From positions 1,571,202 through 1,635,201 of the forward strand of contig SJOL01008821.1 of the NCBI GenBank assembly GCA_004794785.1: a DNA stretch of 64,000 bases. The letters run 5' to 3'. The notes under the pieces were generated by a model that did not search any database, had not been told where the DNA came from, and saw only the letters and a list, made by a program, of their open reading frames with translations. This DNA comes from Opisthorchis felineus (taxonomy: Eukaryota > Platyhelminthes > Trematoda > Opisthorchiida > Opisthorchiidae). Position 1 is the first letter of the stretch. Every line of letters begins with the position of its first letter. The position numbers and the translations under genes are program-made. Shown one piece after another: positions 12,474-25,359 of this stretch.

Positions 12474-12779
12474 ATGCTTTCCGGTCACTCGAGAAAGGCT
12501 CCGCGTACCCCAGAGAGCTACTCTGTTTCATCCCCAAAGTCTATTAATGAACGTGGCGGCACACACTCTTATTCACGCATAAATGATGGTTTAAACAACT
12601 ACAGCGTTCACTTCACTGAAGCCACTGGTTTCCGACTGGATTTCTCAACGACGGATGTGGCTGCGACACCACAAAGTCCGGCTGATGATACTGAGGCAAT
12701 GAATACATCTCAGCCTTCCCCTAAGATCATATTTGCGCATCGCATAACTGCCATACTCAGTAGTTGCTTCCTTTTTTGA
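12474..12779 (+). other. Ser/Thr/Pro-rich ORF, possible exon
   Basis: There are 101 codons from ATG. The N-terminal 85 residues are rich in Ser, Thr and Pro (SYSVSSPKSINERGG, DVAATPQSPADDTEAMN), like a disordered protein segment. The end is hydrophobic and probably intronic. No domain is recognised and splice sites are unclear. Confidence 0.22.
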
Positions 12780-13764
12780 GACAGCCTTCCTCCAACAAAG
12801 AAAACCTTTTGAGGAATATGAGGGAAGGCCAAAGAATCAAATGATGACAGCTTTTGCTAGTCAGAAATAACTGATGAGAAATTACCAGGTTCCGGACACA
12901 TGTTATAGATTACGCGTTCCATTGCTTAACGTTTTTGGTCAAAGAGTGGTGCCTCAACAAAGTCGAAGTTTAATCACCGATGAAATCTTTAGGATGAAAT
13001 TTAGCTGAAAAAATCACTGGTAGTAACTTCCTTGTCGTCTGGAGTACTATCACTTCCCACATTCACTAATATGCTGCTGATTTTGAAGCCCTCGTGGACT
13101 AACTTTTGTGATTAAGATTGTGTAATTTGTCATTGGTTTAGTAAATAAGAATCTCTAAGGTATTTATTTTCTAACCAATTGAATGTGCCTCCAAAAATGG
13201 GAAGATAGACCATTGTACACTGATCCTCGTTTTGAGAAGACCTATTTCGAGAGGACATCGGAGGACAATGAAGCAAAACTCAACTTGTTCAAACAGCGCA
13301 TACTTCAGATTGTCTTCGGTACCGAATTCCTCCAGACATGAGGAACCATACCATTCTCACTGTTCAGCTGGAAAGACAGGCATGATAACAGTTTGAAGAC
13401 TTGTGTCGCATCTGTTTTGCCATGAAAATTAAATGGACAAGATATCGATATTACCAACTTAATCCCACTAAACAATGAGATGCACTCAAGCACATCATTC
13501 TACTACGGGTCGATTATCAAAAATATCCAGAGTCAGGGGCTGAACCGTGATTTCACGTCGTTCGGATATCAGTACCACTTAAAACCACTGAAGCATCAAA
13601 CTTGTCCTGCTCTGGCGAGCTCTGTTCAAACGCACGCACTGTGTTTGATGGGCCGTTGGTACTAAACACTAAATAACTAACGATGGGCGAAATACCAAAC
13701 AGTATTTTCCAAGAGTCCTGGTTGGGATCATCACACAATACTATATTTCTAAGTATATAAACTG

Positions 13765-13986
13765 GTGAAAACAGCATCCGGAAAATATATGAAGAGTTTC
13801 ACGTGGTGGGAGAGCTTTCGCCAAGTACATCAGCTCGCAGATGACGGTTACAAGCTAGATGAAAACAAACAGGAATCCAAAGAAGATGCTGTCAATGAAG
13901 ATGAAGTGAGCCAACTTGACAAAAACCAAGCCTTTTCGGTAGCAAAATGCCACTTGTTATCAAGTTTTTGGATGTTTGGGTTCTAA
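13765..13986 (+). other. Charged ORF with a strong internal donor, possible exon
   Basis: The reading KYMKSFTWWESFRQVHQLAD then KLDENKQESKEDAVNEDE is acidic and lysine-rich. It ends at GAA followed by GTGAGC, a good splice donor near 13905. There is no ATG at the start, so an upstream acceptor would be needed. Function is unknown. Confidence 0.22.
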
Positions 13987-15489
13987 TAAGACAGTCGAAT
14001 CTCAGACAAGGTCGAAGGGCGAAACAACTGACTCTGCATTCATTCGTGATAGCGTATAAGACCTTTTATGATCAAGTTGACTCAATCCCCGTCAGAAAGA
14101 ATTCCCCGATTTCGGTCAACTCCCCTGAATGTTCTGTCTCACTCAATGTGACCGTCATCTGGTTGCTGAAAGTGATAGAAAATGAGTAATTGCTTAGTAC
14201 ATCACGCAGATTTTCCCTAGTAAATTTCCTTTCTCGCTCTTTCTGTTGGCAATATATAGGTCCATCGAGTGAGTGCATATTGTCTGTTCACTTGTTGGCT
14301 ACTCTGTCTACATAAATTAGGTCTTATGGGTTCAAGCGTTCTGCTACTGGAGGAGTCACGTAGTCTCTGTAACTTGATTGAACAATCTCTGAATACAATT
14401 CAGGAACGACAAAATTTCTCATACTACCTTACCCAGTAATAAACAATAGATCTTTAGAAAGCGCCCAATTAGTCAAATATGAATACTGAACACTGTTTGT
14501 TTCCGGATGGAATATACTAAGACGTATTGAGACTGAGTTTTTTCGCAGTTGTCCTCTATCACCATATTTTCATAGGAAGTGTACTGATAGACGAACATTT
14601 CTATGTTTTCTCCTACAAGGTTATGATATGCAAAATGCAAAGTAGGTCGAGCTATCAGTTTTTGCACAACAATTAATCTAAACCTAATTGACAACTGGAT
14701 TTAGTCTGTAGGCGTCACGTTACTCTGGTCTGGTGTGGAAACGTCTGGACTGTCCTTTCCGGGCTACGCCTAGGGTAGTCTGTGCACATACTTCTGTTGG
14801 ATACGGAAAACTCCGATGCAGTTAAGATATGCTATCGTACCGCAGTTGACCGATTCGTTGCAGATTAGTAAAGGGTTTTGAAATCGGAATTCAAATCTGT
14901 TAGAGATTTGCCTTCGACCAAGTAAACCAAAATAGAGCATGAAACACTCTGTCATGCCCTTCCCCGACTAGGTTGTATGATGTTCTCGAAGCGTTTCTGC
15001 CACACAGATGTAGATGAGGGAGAATAAAGGAAGATAGCTTCTTGGGTAGCAGCCAGTAATGCCAGCCTCACGATGCACCGGTTCAGCCACAACTTATGTT
15101 GAAAGAGAGTTATGTAAGGATAAACATCTCACAAACTCTTGTTATCAGTGATCGCTTAGATTGATGTTCATGATTTTCTCATGGAAGTCCGTTAGACACC
15201 TACTTTCATTTGGGGTGTTGATAATAAACCTGAGTTCACTCTCCGTGTTGTCATTCGAGCATGTCATTCTTGCCTTCATGGACAATGAAGGAACATACTT
15301 GCGCTTTTGGTGTACGGGCGTAATACTAGAAAAGTTTGTGAGCTGCCTCATTTATGTTAGTTACTAGTATACCGACATTTGAAGCGGACGTGAAATATGT
15401 ATTTGTCATCGGTTTTAGATTTGGAACAGATCGACAGCTGAGTTCCCCTACCTCACTGTAGGAGAGAACGATGTTGGTGTTCTCTTTGT
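13987..15489. other. No supported feature
   Basis: Short ORFs only. The stretch 15145-15367 is open on both strands but unrecognised. Confidence 0.55.
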
Positions 15490-15870
15490 CACTAAAACTG
15501 TATCACCGGCATACCTTTGACGAATAAGTTGATGTCACGCCTACGCCACAGGTGATGCAGGTTCACGAAATCTGCTCTGGACTTCCCAATCCACACTGAA
15601 ATGTCATCTTTTGCGAGACCACCGGGACTGATACAGCTACCCATGTAGACAAATTTGTCTACTACCTCAATCGACTCACCCACAAGTATGAGGCTAGGGT
15701 TCGAGCCCACCCAGTCTTGCGGCAGCATTTTGCACTTTGCAGGTGTGAAACGCATGCCACACAGTGAAGCAGAATTATTTAGATTATTTAATATTGTTTG
15801 CATTACAACGGCGCCAGATCCAAGAAGAGCTATTTCGTCTACCTACTCGATACCTGTGAGCGAATGCCCC
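15490..15870 (-). pseudogene. RTE-type LINE RT fragment (motif C to thumb)
   Basis: The minus strand reads GHSLTGIE, a stop, then VDEIALL (decayed YADD box), MQTILNNLNNSASLCGMRFT, PAKCKMLPQDWVGSNP, VVDKFVYMGSCISPGGLAKD and NLHHLWRRRDINLFVKG. This block order (YADD, MRF-P-KCK, YLGS-IS--GG, LWRR-DI) is that of RTE-like and related APE-type LINEs. ORF 15492-15803 is open, but YADD has become YVDE-like after a stop, so it is dead. The RTE fragments at 20, 42 and 58 kb belong to related families. Confidence 0.8.
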
Positions 15871-17117
15871 CACAGACACTAGAGGCTGACAGTGGGTCTT
15901 CCACAACTCCAAGACTACAACTTTTGAATGAATTTTAAGGGTGATAAGGTTCCGATTCACCTACAGATTGAGAAACCCTGTTAGCTGTGTCCAAGAGAGG
16001 TATGTGCACACATTACATTTAGCATGACCCATAACGGACAGCTCAAATGTCTCCACAAATGGGTGACCCAGCCAGAGCTACGTGACGCCTTTAGACCAAA
16101 TCTACTCTTGAATACTAGACCTATTGCTGTGTAAGGACTGCTAGTTACACCTATTTTGAATTATACGTCTTGTTGTTTTGTACTTGTATTGCCAGGAGGA
16201 AGAATTACTGAAAGGGCCCGCTCAGCAGCCAGCCTTCCAGTACTATAGTTGACATGACTTTTGGCACTACACATCTCGATTTATTCCTTACTCATGTGTA
16301 CAACTAGCCACTGTTTCAGTCGGTGAACCTTGCTTATTTGATGTGTTTTTAAACTCAGGTCCATATAGTCTTGGGTTTGGAGAGAGATTGGTCACAAATA
16401 TGTATAAAGTAAACAGCTGGCTGTCCAGAGCACATGAACTGTGACCAGCTGCATCCTGCATGTTCTATACAGAACAAGGAAAAACGAAGAACCGGGTCGC
16501 ACCAAGACCTGATATCCCTATGACAACCGTGCACATCTCGGTCACTCCATGGGACACAAAAGAAATCGGACGGTGGAAAGAACATTAGAAGCCATGACGA
16601 CCATGAAACAGAAGGAATATTGGTCCCCTCCTGCAAGCCCCTCCAATGGGGCTTTTACAGTGGGTCATTACTGATGGGAAACGCTAATTCGCAATTTCCG
16701 GAAAGGCCTTCCTTCAAGAGACTTACTGTTCCTTTTTTCTGGTGTGATCATCTGTATGAAAAACTTGAAAATGGGTTATAAAACTCGGACGTTCGGCTGT
16801 CCCAAAGATTACTGCTCCTGGAGCAAATCTTTCTCTAGAGTTAAATGAATACGGATTCTTGACTTTTCTGAACATCTTTTGCGGATCCTCACCAGGTAAC
16901 GCTTCCTTAAAGTTAACGGCAAGCATAAATGTCGCAGTGGGTGGAAAATGCGCTGACTGCTTTCATACCGGTTTACGTGGATGACACTTGATTATATGAG
17001 TCTCCGGGAGTGCAGCTTGGTGACGGGTTGACTTGCGTGGATACGAGGTACCCAGTTCTTAGTCATGAATTCAACGCATAACTCAAGCTACAGGTTACAT
17101 AACACTGTTTTCAAATA
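15871..17117. other. No supported feature
   Basis: Between the RTE fragment and the PLE terminus fragment. Minus ORF 16355-16636 has no recognisable content. Confidence 0.55.
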
Positions 17118-17230
17118 TACTAATGTTTTCGGAAAAGTTTGGTAACAATCGGTAGCTTTATTGCTGGGCGACGTTTCCCTTCTGACACAAAAGCTTTCTC
17201 AGGTCAAGTGACTAGCTTACGAGGTTGTTG
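17118..17230 (-). mobile_element. Diverged fragment of the PLE terminus and hammerhead-like region
   Basis: This fragment matches 30805-30925 of the PLE in the same orientation. It shares GTTTGGTAA-ACAATCGGT, TTTATTGCTGGGC and TGACACAAAAGCT, with scattered substitutions and one missing A. It covers the junction between the 3' UTR end and the terminal repeat start. On the minus strand the CUGA, stem-loop and GAAACG elements are still visible (CUGAGAAA, GCUUUU-GUGUC-AGAAGG, GAAACG), but the core and stem I are damaged. Similarity fades after about 17227. It shows that the joined structure is a family feature and not a one-off. Confidence 0.75.
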
Positions 17231-19619
17231 TATGCTTAACCAAACAGACTGGAGCACGCAAGGACGACAGCCCGATGATATTTTACACGTGTTACGTAAC
17301 AGAGGATGTGATCTAATTGTTCACGACCTAACTACTAAGTTGGACCATCAGAGTGCTTATTGCGAAATCATGATCATCATCCGTTTGAAGGCTTGAGGAC
17401 ATGAACGGTGCATCAGTTGATTACCCATATGTTTAAAATGATAAAAGTCTGAACTACTTGATCGAAGGGTGCTAGTTGTGAACGAAACAAAGGCAACTTT
17501 CGTGCCGTCGACTGATTCGAACGTAATTTGAGAGCGTCTTCGAAATCCACTCAACAAGTGCACCATAAAGATTTTTAAGCACTATTTCTGACCAATAAAA
17601 CACATGATGGTGGCAGTGATCGGCATCGAAAAGGGAAACCTCCAGTGCTACTAAGTGTACCCAGATAAGCTTTCCGAAATGCACTACGTATAAAAACGGG
17701 ATAGTACTGGGAGCAAAAAGAAAAACGGAACAATTTTGGATATACTGACTATTGACTATAGTGAACACAATCTTAGGGTAAGATTTAGCAAAACGTCGTC
17801 AACAAATAGCCATAGCCTGCTAATGCTGTCTCAGTTTTTATGAGACCATGAATAGGTAAGTCGTAACTGTGGACTCAGTCCTGGTGACCAGGTAATAATA
17901 ACAATAAATTTGACGTAGATCGTGTTGCCTATATGCGCCACTAGACTGCGACTTTTATATCACGCATCCCGTGGTTAGAACGACCGACTGATCTTGATCA
18001 AATTGCCAACCAGTCCGTTGTGTCATGTTTGCTACCGACACACGCTACCCTGATTTCCTCTGCCTGTGGGTCTGAGTGTTTCGTTGTTCGACCGGTGTAA
18101 CCCATTCATCTAAATGACGGGAAATTGGTGTGCGTGGGTTCTCAACCCCAAAATTAGCTTTGCCAGTGGTCAGAGCCAGAGGACGGTGTGTGCACAGGCC
18201 TGTGCACATGTGAGCATGCAGAAATCGCGTCAACGTCAACCAGGTACTGATCACCTTGACGCATGCCGATGCGCTCTGCGCTTGACAAGGCAGGGCTTGC
18301 GGCGGTGGTGGAGAGAACTTGATTAGAGTTTACGGTGTGGCTATCGTCAGCTTGCTTGGTATGACCGCTGGACTACACCTTCTACAGCCCATCGGCTATT
18401 GAACCTACAGGCGTTCTACGAGCACCTGGGGCACGTTTAAGTCAGGGCAAACGCTCCAAACTCATGTTTTCGTACGCGAAATATGACAAAAACGTCCATG
18501 AAGCAGTGCACCGTCGAAAAAATACCGCTCAAGAACATTCTGTGATGAAAGATGAAGTGTCCTCCTGTCAGTCGGACTTTTCCAAAAAGCAGCGAAAAGA
18601 TTGGTAAATTCCATTAAGTGATTAGCACCGCGCGTCAAATGGTGTTGGTTGTACTGGTTTGCTGCATCACTGGAGGGAAATTAGAACTTGCCGGCCACAA
18701 GCAAACAAAGTGACATCGTGCAAATTCACTAACTCAGTGTGGCAACAATTCATTTGTGTTATGACGTCAAGTTGGTAACAAGTTAAATCCTAGCTACCAG
18801 TGCGTTCAGACTGGCCAGTAGCATCGTGAGAGTGACAATGGAAAAGATGTGGATACCAGAATTTCATTCCGTGATGGGCACTGGCGTCATAGCGCTACCC
18901 TCGCCAGAGCATTGATTGCTTCCACAGATTGCGTACGTCGCATGCAGGTGATCAGTGACCTTGAGTTAACGATCAAGTCAAAGCGTCGCAGTCACTCAAA
19001 AAGTAGTTTACATGTAGTTGTAGTCACGTGATGTTGCGCGTAAGCTACATTGTATTATGTGACCGGCTAGTGATATCTTGTGTGTTCTGATGGGGATTGT
19101 AGTGATTGCAATATTTCTCGTGCCTTATCTTTCATGTCTGATCGGCGCACAAAGTGTTTCGATTGCATGGAGCAGAGTGCTTGGTTCAGTCCACAGGACG
19201 AGGCTGTTAGGAAATCTTCACTACTTAGGGATGGTCTAGTCCATAATCTTAAGTTTTTTTACGATTTATGTGAACAGTCAGATTAGCACCGAACCAAAGA
19301 GACCTGGATGAGAAAAAGTTGATCATAGACGCAAAAAATGTTTGACTATCTCGTGGGTTGAAACAAACAATCGCTTCTTATGTTCATCACGTGCGCAGTT
19401 GATAGCTGCATGGTACTGTGATGTATGTCGTCATCATCATCATCGACAGCATTACATCAACGTTCAACACTGATGCCTCGCTGCCAAACAACCATAATTT
19501 ATTGAAAGTATTATTGTGTAGAAAAGAATATGAGTGGATGGGGAGGGGATTTAGTGCTAGCCTACCACAGTCATCCTGAGTTGCCTACACCTCCACACAT
19601 TTATTTAGACTCTCTGGAG
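17231..19619. other. No supported gene
   Basis: It holds the 20-bp palindrome at 18189-18208 and an (ATC)n-like stretch near 19435. ORFs of about 70 codons at 18045-18326 overlap on both strands. Confidence 0.55.
18189..18208. repeat. Perfect 20-bp palindrome
   Basis: TGTGCACAGGCCTGTGCACA equals its own reverse complement. No role is indicated by the context. Confidence 0.9.
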
Positions 19620-20892
19620 GGAAAGTGACAACAATAACGCCACTGACAACGGTTATCGAAGACCTGAAGTCGTCCACTTTCGACTGGCCGAAGAGGTCAC
19701 GTCTCACAGCCACACAACAAATAACCAGTGCTGTAGCCTTCTACACACGTCCCTTAAGATTCAGGGATATACCGCTTTGATGCCGTAGTTGTCCCAAATT
19801 AACAAACATGACACAAGCCTTAGAGAGACGTGCATTGACCTCATCTGTCACACTACGGTCGGAACTAATTCAACTTCCAACATACATAAGATGCCCTACA
19901 TCTTCGAGTGCCTCTCCTTGGATTGTAATTGTCGTGTTCAGCGACTGCATGTCCAGAAGCAAAGATCATGCCAAAGGAGGAGATGACTTTGGTCAGTTCA
20001 CTCAAAAACACCGGCGTTTTTCTTTCAAAGACAAGAATTATGTCGTCTGTATATTCTATATCGACAAAGTTTTCGTCAGTAGCTATTTGAATACAAGGGC
20101 TTTCAAGACCTTCCAGCGTTCGTTTCATCATCCCGTTCGTCACGCAATTAAATAGGAGTGGAGAGAATGGGCACCCCTGACGGATACCAATTTGTATACG
20201 GAAGATTTTGGAGAGCTTTCCGTATGCTATGGTACTGTCACACGCCCTGAAGTCTGAGAATACAAAAGACGTATTATGTTCACAAGCTTTCGGGGCATTC
20301 CTTGGTGGGCAAATATGTCAAGAACAAACATACAAGAAGAACATACAGGAATCTCCTTATGACCAGAGTAAAGCTGATCCTATGCGGCCCCCTTTTTTGA
20401 AAATATTCATTATCACCGATTCTCACCAATTATCTGGGACAGTCTTCTTTTCCCAAATGCAGGCAAATAGGTCCGACAGGCGATGGCTAAGAACTCCACC
20501 CCCATCCTTGGGCAATGCGATTGGGAGGTCATCCGGACCAGAAATTCGGTGGCGCTTGAGAGAATATATGCAGTCACAAACCTCCGAGGCGGTATGAGGT
20601 TCTAGTTTCACCGTCCAGGTTTCTGCTTCAGTTGTGGGATCCAACTGCGTGGCAGCCGGTGGCCACGAAAATTGTTCAAAATGCTCGAAAAGCGGTCGAT
20701 TGCCCCTTCTATATTAAAGATGGTCGTGTCAGTTTGCCCCCTGTTAGTCTGGCTCACAGGCGGCTTCCGGGGACGGGCCGCACGGATAAACCGAAATAAC
20801 CTCGGGCAAATGCCGGCTTTCTGGGCCTCTTCCATTTCCATGGCCTTCACTGGCCACCAGGCTTCGAGTTCGGCGCACATTCTCGCTTCCAC
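19620..20892 (-). pseudogene. RTE-type LINE RT with internal deletion
   Basis: From 20892 the minus strand reads ARPRKPPVSQTNRGQ, then EVCDCIYSLKRHRISGPDDL (RT entry block) and LSDLFACIWEKKTVPDNW. Near 20270-20180 come VFSDFRACDS (motif A), YGKLSKIF and IRQGCPFSPLLFN (motif B). VDIEYTDDIILVFE follows (motif C, YTDD) and, near 19745-19640, GCET, a stop, PLRPVESGRLQVFDNRC (C-terminal block). Motif A runs almost directly into the YGKLS block, so roughly 40 codons between A and B are missing. The fragment may extend upstream towards 21350, where another minus ORF lies. The plus ORF at 20208-20597 is a shadow. Confidence 0.8.
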
Positions 20893-21539
20893 ATGATAGT
20901 TCGCTGGATTGAATTATGTTGGGGACCGTCGGGGGTATTTCTCTGGGATTCAGAATGTCAGAACAGCGACTACAATATGGTTCTGATACAGCTGATTAAC
21001 CTTGGATTCTGCAAACCTCTCATTTATTAAATCAGCTGGCCGCTGCTTAAGCAGCTCGGAAAAGCAAGGAGAGGAAGACTCCGGAAGAGTGCATGGTCAG
21101 AACCCACACAAGTTTCCCAAAAGGAGTGGCAGCACATTCGCAGATGATGGAGGTATGACCGATTTGACTCCCTGGTCGGCATGCTGTTGTGGGATACCCT
21201 GTATCCAGACCATTTCGGTTATTTCGGAATCTATTAGTGAATAAAAACAGCCTGCAATCAACGCGTAGCTGAAGCAGCCGTTCGGCGTTTTCAGTACGTA
21301 CCAGGTCCAATCCAAGTCAACCACCCAATGGAGTCTCAGTCTGTCCACTTGTACATTCAGATCTCCTGTAACCGCAACACAGCCGGAAGGACCGGGCGCT
21401 TGAGGATTAATTTCGAGGTGCCTGAGGCTGTCGGTAGCGACTGGTGTGCACGTGACGCAGCCAGGACCGTTCTAACGGATGAACCCACGAGGTGAGCATT
21501 ATTAAGAGAGTGGTGGAGGGATTGAAAAGTAGGTAAAAG

Positions 21540-22095
21540 CTAAGGAATGCAGGACAGTGGCCTGTTTTCGCTTACTCGCAATGCTGTATGCGGTAAGCGA
21601 GGTGACCAGGATGATAACAGCGGGCGATGGCCGACTGGCACAAGATTACTTATGTTCATGGGAATCGTGGTTGTACGCAGGTTTAGATAGTGCCAAGATG
21701 CCCAAACCAATACAGAAGGACGTATGGGGATTCTCAACGAAAGTGTTTTGCTCGAAAGCCAGATTGCAAGGCCGCGGTGGTTGGCGGGAAGTGCTAGTGC
21801 ACTGTATTTTTTAAAGAATAAGTTGCCACGTGTTCTAATCCCCGACCTAGAAGTCCAGAATGCTGTGTTGCTGAGATCTCTAACCATTGGCCAACCTGGT
21901 ATGAGAGACCACGCGTTTCGTACGGACATAACTCAGTTTAGCTCAGTGGTACCCGGAGGTAACAAACCTTTGCACAGAGCTAAGGTCCAATCCCATCATA
22001 ACGGCCTTTCATCCAGAAGGAGCCCAAACAATTCCCTGTCTCTTATGGGGAGTGAGCGCCTCACCGTCTTGGTTTTACGAAAGGGAACCAAGTAA
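21540..22095. other. Region open on both strands, possible repeat
   Basis: Overlapping ORFs of 129 codons (minus, 21540-21929) and 123 codons (plus, 21724-22095) share a stretch. The minus frame has SGIRTRGNLFFKKYSALALP and LRIPIRPSVLVWASWHYLNL. Neither resembles a known domain. Repeat-derived sequence seems more likely than a host gene. Confidence 0.25.
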
Positions 22096-23112
22096 TCAGA
22101 GGTTCTGGTCTTCATAACCTACCACAAATCGACTCAAAGCTTGCTCGCCACCTAGCCAGGCGAACCATAGTGCCACGTAAACCATCTTAAATTTCACACT
22201 CATTATAAAATTATCTAAGTAAAATGGAACCACAGAAGTTATTCGTCTGATTCCCAGGGTGTTAATAAAGAGCGACGACCTTCAACAAGACGTGGAACCT
22301 AATTACTCTACCTTTGTTAATGATGAAATGACCATCACAATGTAAAAACCATGGTAATATTCGATCTGGTGGTAGTTAAGCGATTTATGATCAACAGGTT
22401 GATATTACGTTCGTTAAATCTTGTCTGAAGGTGTGATTTGTCTGTTGGCGATCATTAACGGGAGCTTGCAGATATTAGAGGAATTGTAATGTGTTCGTGT
22501 GAGGAATAGACCAGCTCATGGTCACCAAACTCTCTTGGGTAACTAAGGAATATCATATAAATGGTGACTTGTATCCTCTCCTAAGAACGACCACGATTGT
22601 GAGGTGAAGTATTCACGTGACAATCAAATTTAGCTAGGGCTTAATGGTCTGTACGAACAGCGCAAAGAATTGAACACATTTTTGCCAAAACTGCACAGAA
22701 ATCGGATCATCTACGGATTGCATAAGAGAAAATTGAACACTGATGCGGAGTTTCGAATGGCATGGTAGTTCCACTGAAGGCCTGCCGCCGCCTTGTCAGG
22801 TCGAATAACGTGCACTTTGAATTACCGCCCCTGTTCGGTAACGTCGCGGGTCTCACAAATGCTCCAGTCGATCATTCCCACTCGAGCATACCATGTGCCT
22901 TCACATTGTACCACTTAGGGTCATACAGACGCAATGCACTAACTCGGCATTCTACAAAGCAAGGTCGCGTTATCAGCGTTATCAGTTTAGTCCTTTGGTC
23001 ATCACTCAAATAGCAAGTCAATACGAGACCACGTGTTGTGGTTCCGGTTACTGAAGGATCGGGGGTGCTATATCCTTTCTGAATGAAGGCTAAACGCACT
23101 GCTACTCAGCTG
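22096..23112. other. No supported feature
   Basis: Opposing ORFs of 75-83 codons (22762-23099) overlap and have no recognisable motif. Confidence 0.55.
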
Positions 23113-23271
23113 CTCATGGCCAAACGGTTAACCACTGGCCCGAAAGCAGCAGGTTCGGAACTCTCTGAGTTTCCTGAGATCCGTACTGCTGATGATTCCA
23201 AACAACGATGAAACAGCTGCACAATGCTTCTCAGCTTTTCCGCATGGATTGGTTTCACTAACAGGATAAAA
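23113..23271 (+). mobile_element. tRNA-derived SINE, family B, copy 2
   Basis: The head carries TGGCCAAACGGTTAACCA (box A, 23117-23134) and AGGTTCGGAACTC (box B, from 23151). The body has CTGATGATTCC, GATGAAACAGCTGCACA and CTTCTCAGCTTTTC, all shared with the other two copies. Box A and box B would be the internal pol III promoter. The 3' end is near CACTAACAGGATAAA. Confidence 0.8.
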
Positions 23272-23459
23272 TCTCTATTGAATTCTTTAGCCCTCCGAAC
23301 AACAATAGGAAATGGGCCGGCAAGAAGAAAAATCTAACTAGGTTTGCCACTGAAGTGAGCCAGTGGATCGGCCGAACGGTAGAGCCGAATGCACTTACAT
23401 GCTGTCGAAATACACCGTCCAACTGACCAGTCATGACTGTGTGGCAGGGAGAACAAGAA

Positions 23460-23642
23460 AAACGGTGTGACAAGATTTCAGTAAGCGGAGAAACCGAGAA
23501 AGTCTATTTCTTCACATTTGAAACTATTCAGATGAACGGCAAGGCGAAGCTCACACTGGATTCAGTAAACGGAATCCACAAAAAAGTTCAAGCATCCGAA
23601 GAGTTAGTAAAGATGGCATTCGAGAGACATCCAGTTAATTAA
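23460..23642 (+). other. Possible terminal exon, unknown protein
   Basis: Following ACAAGATTTCAG (acceptor-like, ends near 23479), the frame reads SGETEKVYFFTFETIQMNG, KLTLDSVNGIHKKVQASEEL and VKMAFERHPVN, then stops. The composition looks coding. No family is recognised, and upstream and downstream exons were not found. Confidence 0.22.
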
Positions 23643-25359
23643 GCCCACAGTTCAACTGCGAAGCAAGCTGGGATTTTGACATCCGATCTCGTTTCTTGCT
23701 GTCGACCGGACCACCAAGGAGCACAACTGTCACTCTCGTCAGGGCTGGTGGTACAGTTTCGCAATCACATAAAAAGCATCAGTTGGGCAACATGATAAGC
23801 AGGTGTTTGCTTGGCTGGCTTCACTGATTGGAGCATATGTTGGACCTACCTAGGTGTGCCAGAAGAAAATGTGGTTTGGCACGAAAAGTTTGCGATGGAC
23901 CTTTGATGAACTTATCAGATAAATTACACGCCAGCGGCTCACATCTCAGCTGAACATTCAACTCATCCCCGTGTGCTTGCAAGTGGTTTGTGATCTACGT
24001 GTATTTTTTGACGCACAACACGTGTTAAACAACAGTAGCTACTTTACACAGCTCCTCTCCCCGAGAAGGACCATTCCTTCGAAAGAGACCGTTTTTGGCT
24101 GATCTGCTGGAGTTTCTGCTTAATTTTAGGACCCTGGAGAGATCAGCCCCTATCTCGGACCCCAGAACCTGTCGGAGGAGAACATAACTTGGTAAACTTT
24201 GGTTATCCAACCTGCAACCGGGCCTGAGGTTCCCCTGCAAGTTCTGAAGTCTATCCAGGTATAGTGCAAACCAAACGGTTTTATTGTGTACTTGTGTGGA
24301 TTACTCCGTCCCTTGTGCTGTCAGACACATAGTTTGAAGAGATGGACTATAGACAAGGTCAGCTGCTGATTCACTGCTCCTTCTAATTTTATTCTGCTGG
24401 GTACCTTGTTACATCTAACACTGATACGAGTTTCTAGGTTCACGCAACTGACCCAGTGAACTGGTGCAAACTGAAAACCGGTTGCCTGCGCTAAGAAAAA
24501 GAGGTAGGTTGACAGGGTAGCCACCAGGTATTGTTTCAGAGTCGCCTGAGGCTCACGTATCAATTCACGTAAGTAATGACATCCAAATTGTTTTACTTTG
24601 TCACCGGGTGCTGGCTCCAGGTGGTAACTTATAAATGGTGGCTTCAAAATGCACGGGACTTGGCGATTTAGCCGCGTTTTCATCTGTGTGAAATTTCAAC
24701 CTGGTAAGAAGTCCTGATTGCGAACCAAACCGTGAAGTGATATTTTGGAAAAGGAACAGAACAAAAGATAGACGTTGTTCTAACCAGTCGTTTACTGGAT
24801 CAGCATAATCGAACTACTGGTGAATAATCGAACTGTTTGTCTTCCTTATCACTGATATGAATAACAAGCAGTAGATATGCACAGTGATGACGTAATTAGA
24901 TTACAAAAAGCTGAAGACTGTTGCTTGTTGACGGCTCCAACAACGCTGAAATAATGAGTCCCAATTGTGGTACAAATTCTCGTGTGGCAGAGTTTTTCGG
25001 AGTCTGAACAACCCTCACAAAAAGCCTTACTAATTGTTTTTTTTGCGCCACTTCGTAGGCAACCCCTGTGATCTGCTTCCACTCAGTTAAAAGGTTCTTC
25101 TCAGTTCATTGAAGAAGTTCCGCCGGAGTGGAGTGAGATCAGTCAGGCCGGGTCGCTGACCTAATAATTCGTGGTCACGGTGAGAAGCATTCGAAAGCGA
25201 GAGAAGACTGAGACTAGCACGGAACTTCAGTTTGGAATTTTTGTTTCCATTTATTATTGTGCAATAAACACTGCAAGCTGTTCGGGGAGAACGGCGCAGT
25301 AAAACCGAACCTTTCGAAGGAAGATTCTACTCTTGACAGAAACTACCCACAAAGTTTAT
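23643..25359. other. No supported feature
   Basis: Minus ORF 24321-24683 (120 codons) has no recognisable motif. AATAAA near 25261 lies in a possible repeat end. Confidence 0.55.

Noticed and set aside
20208..20597. Plus-strand ORF of 129 codons
   Set aside because: It is antisense to RTE-type RT motifs and has no content of its own.
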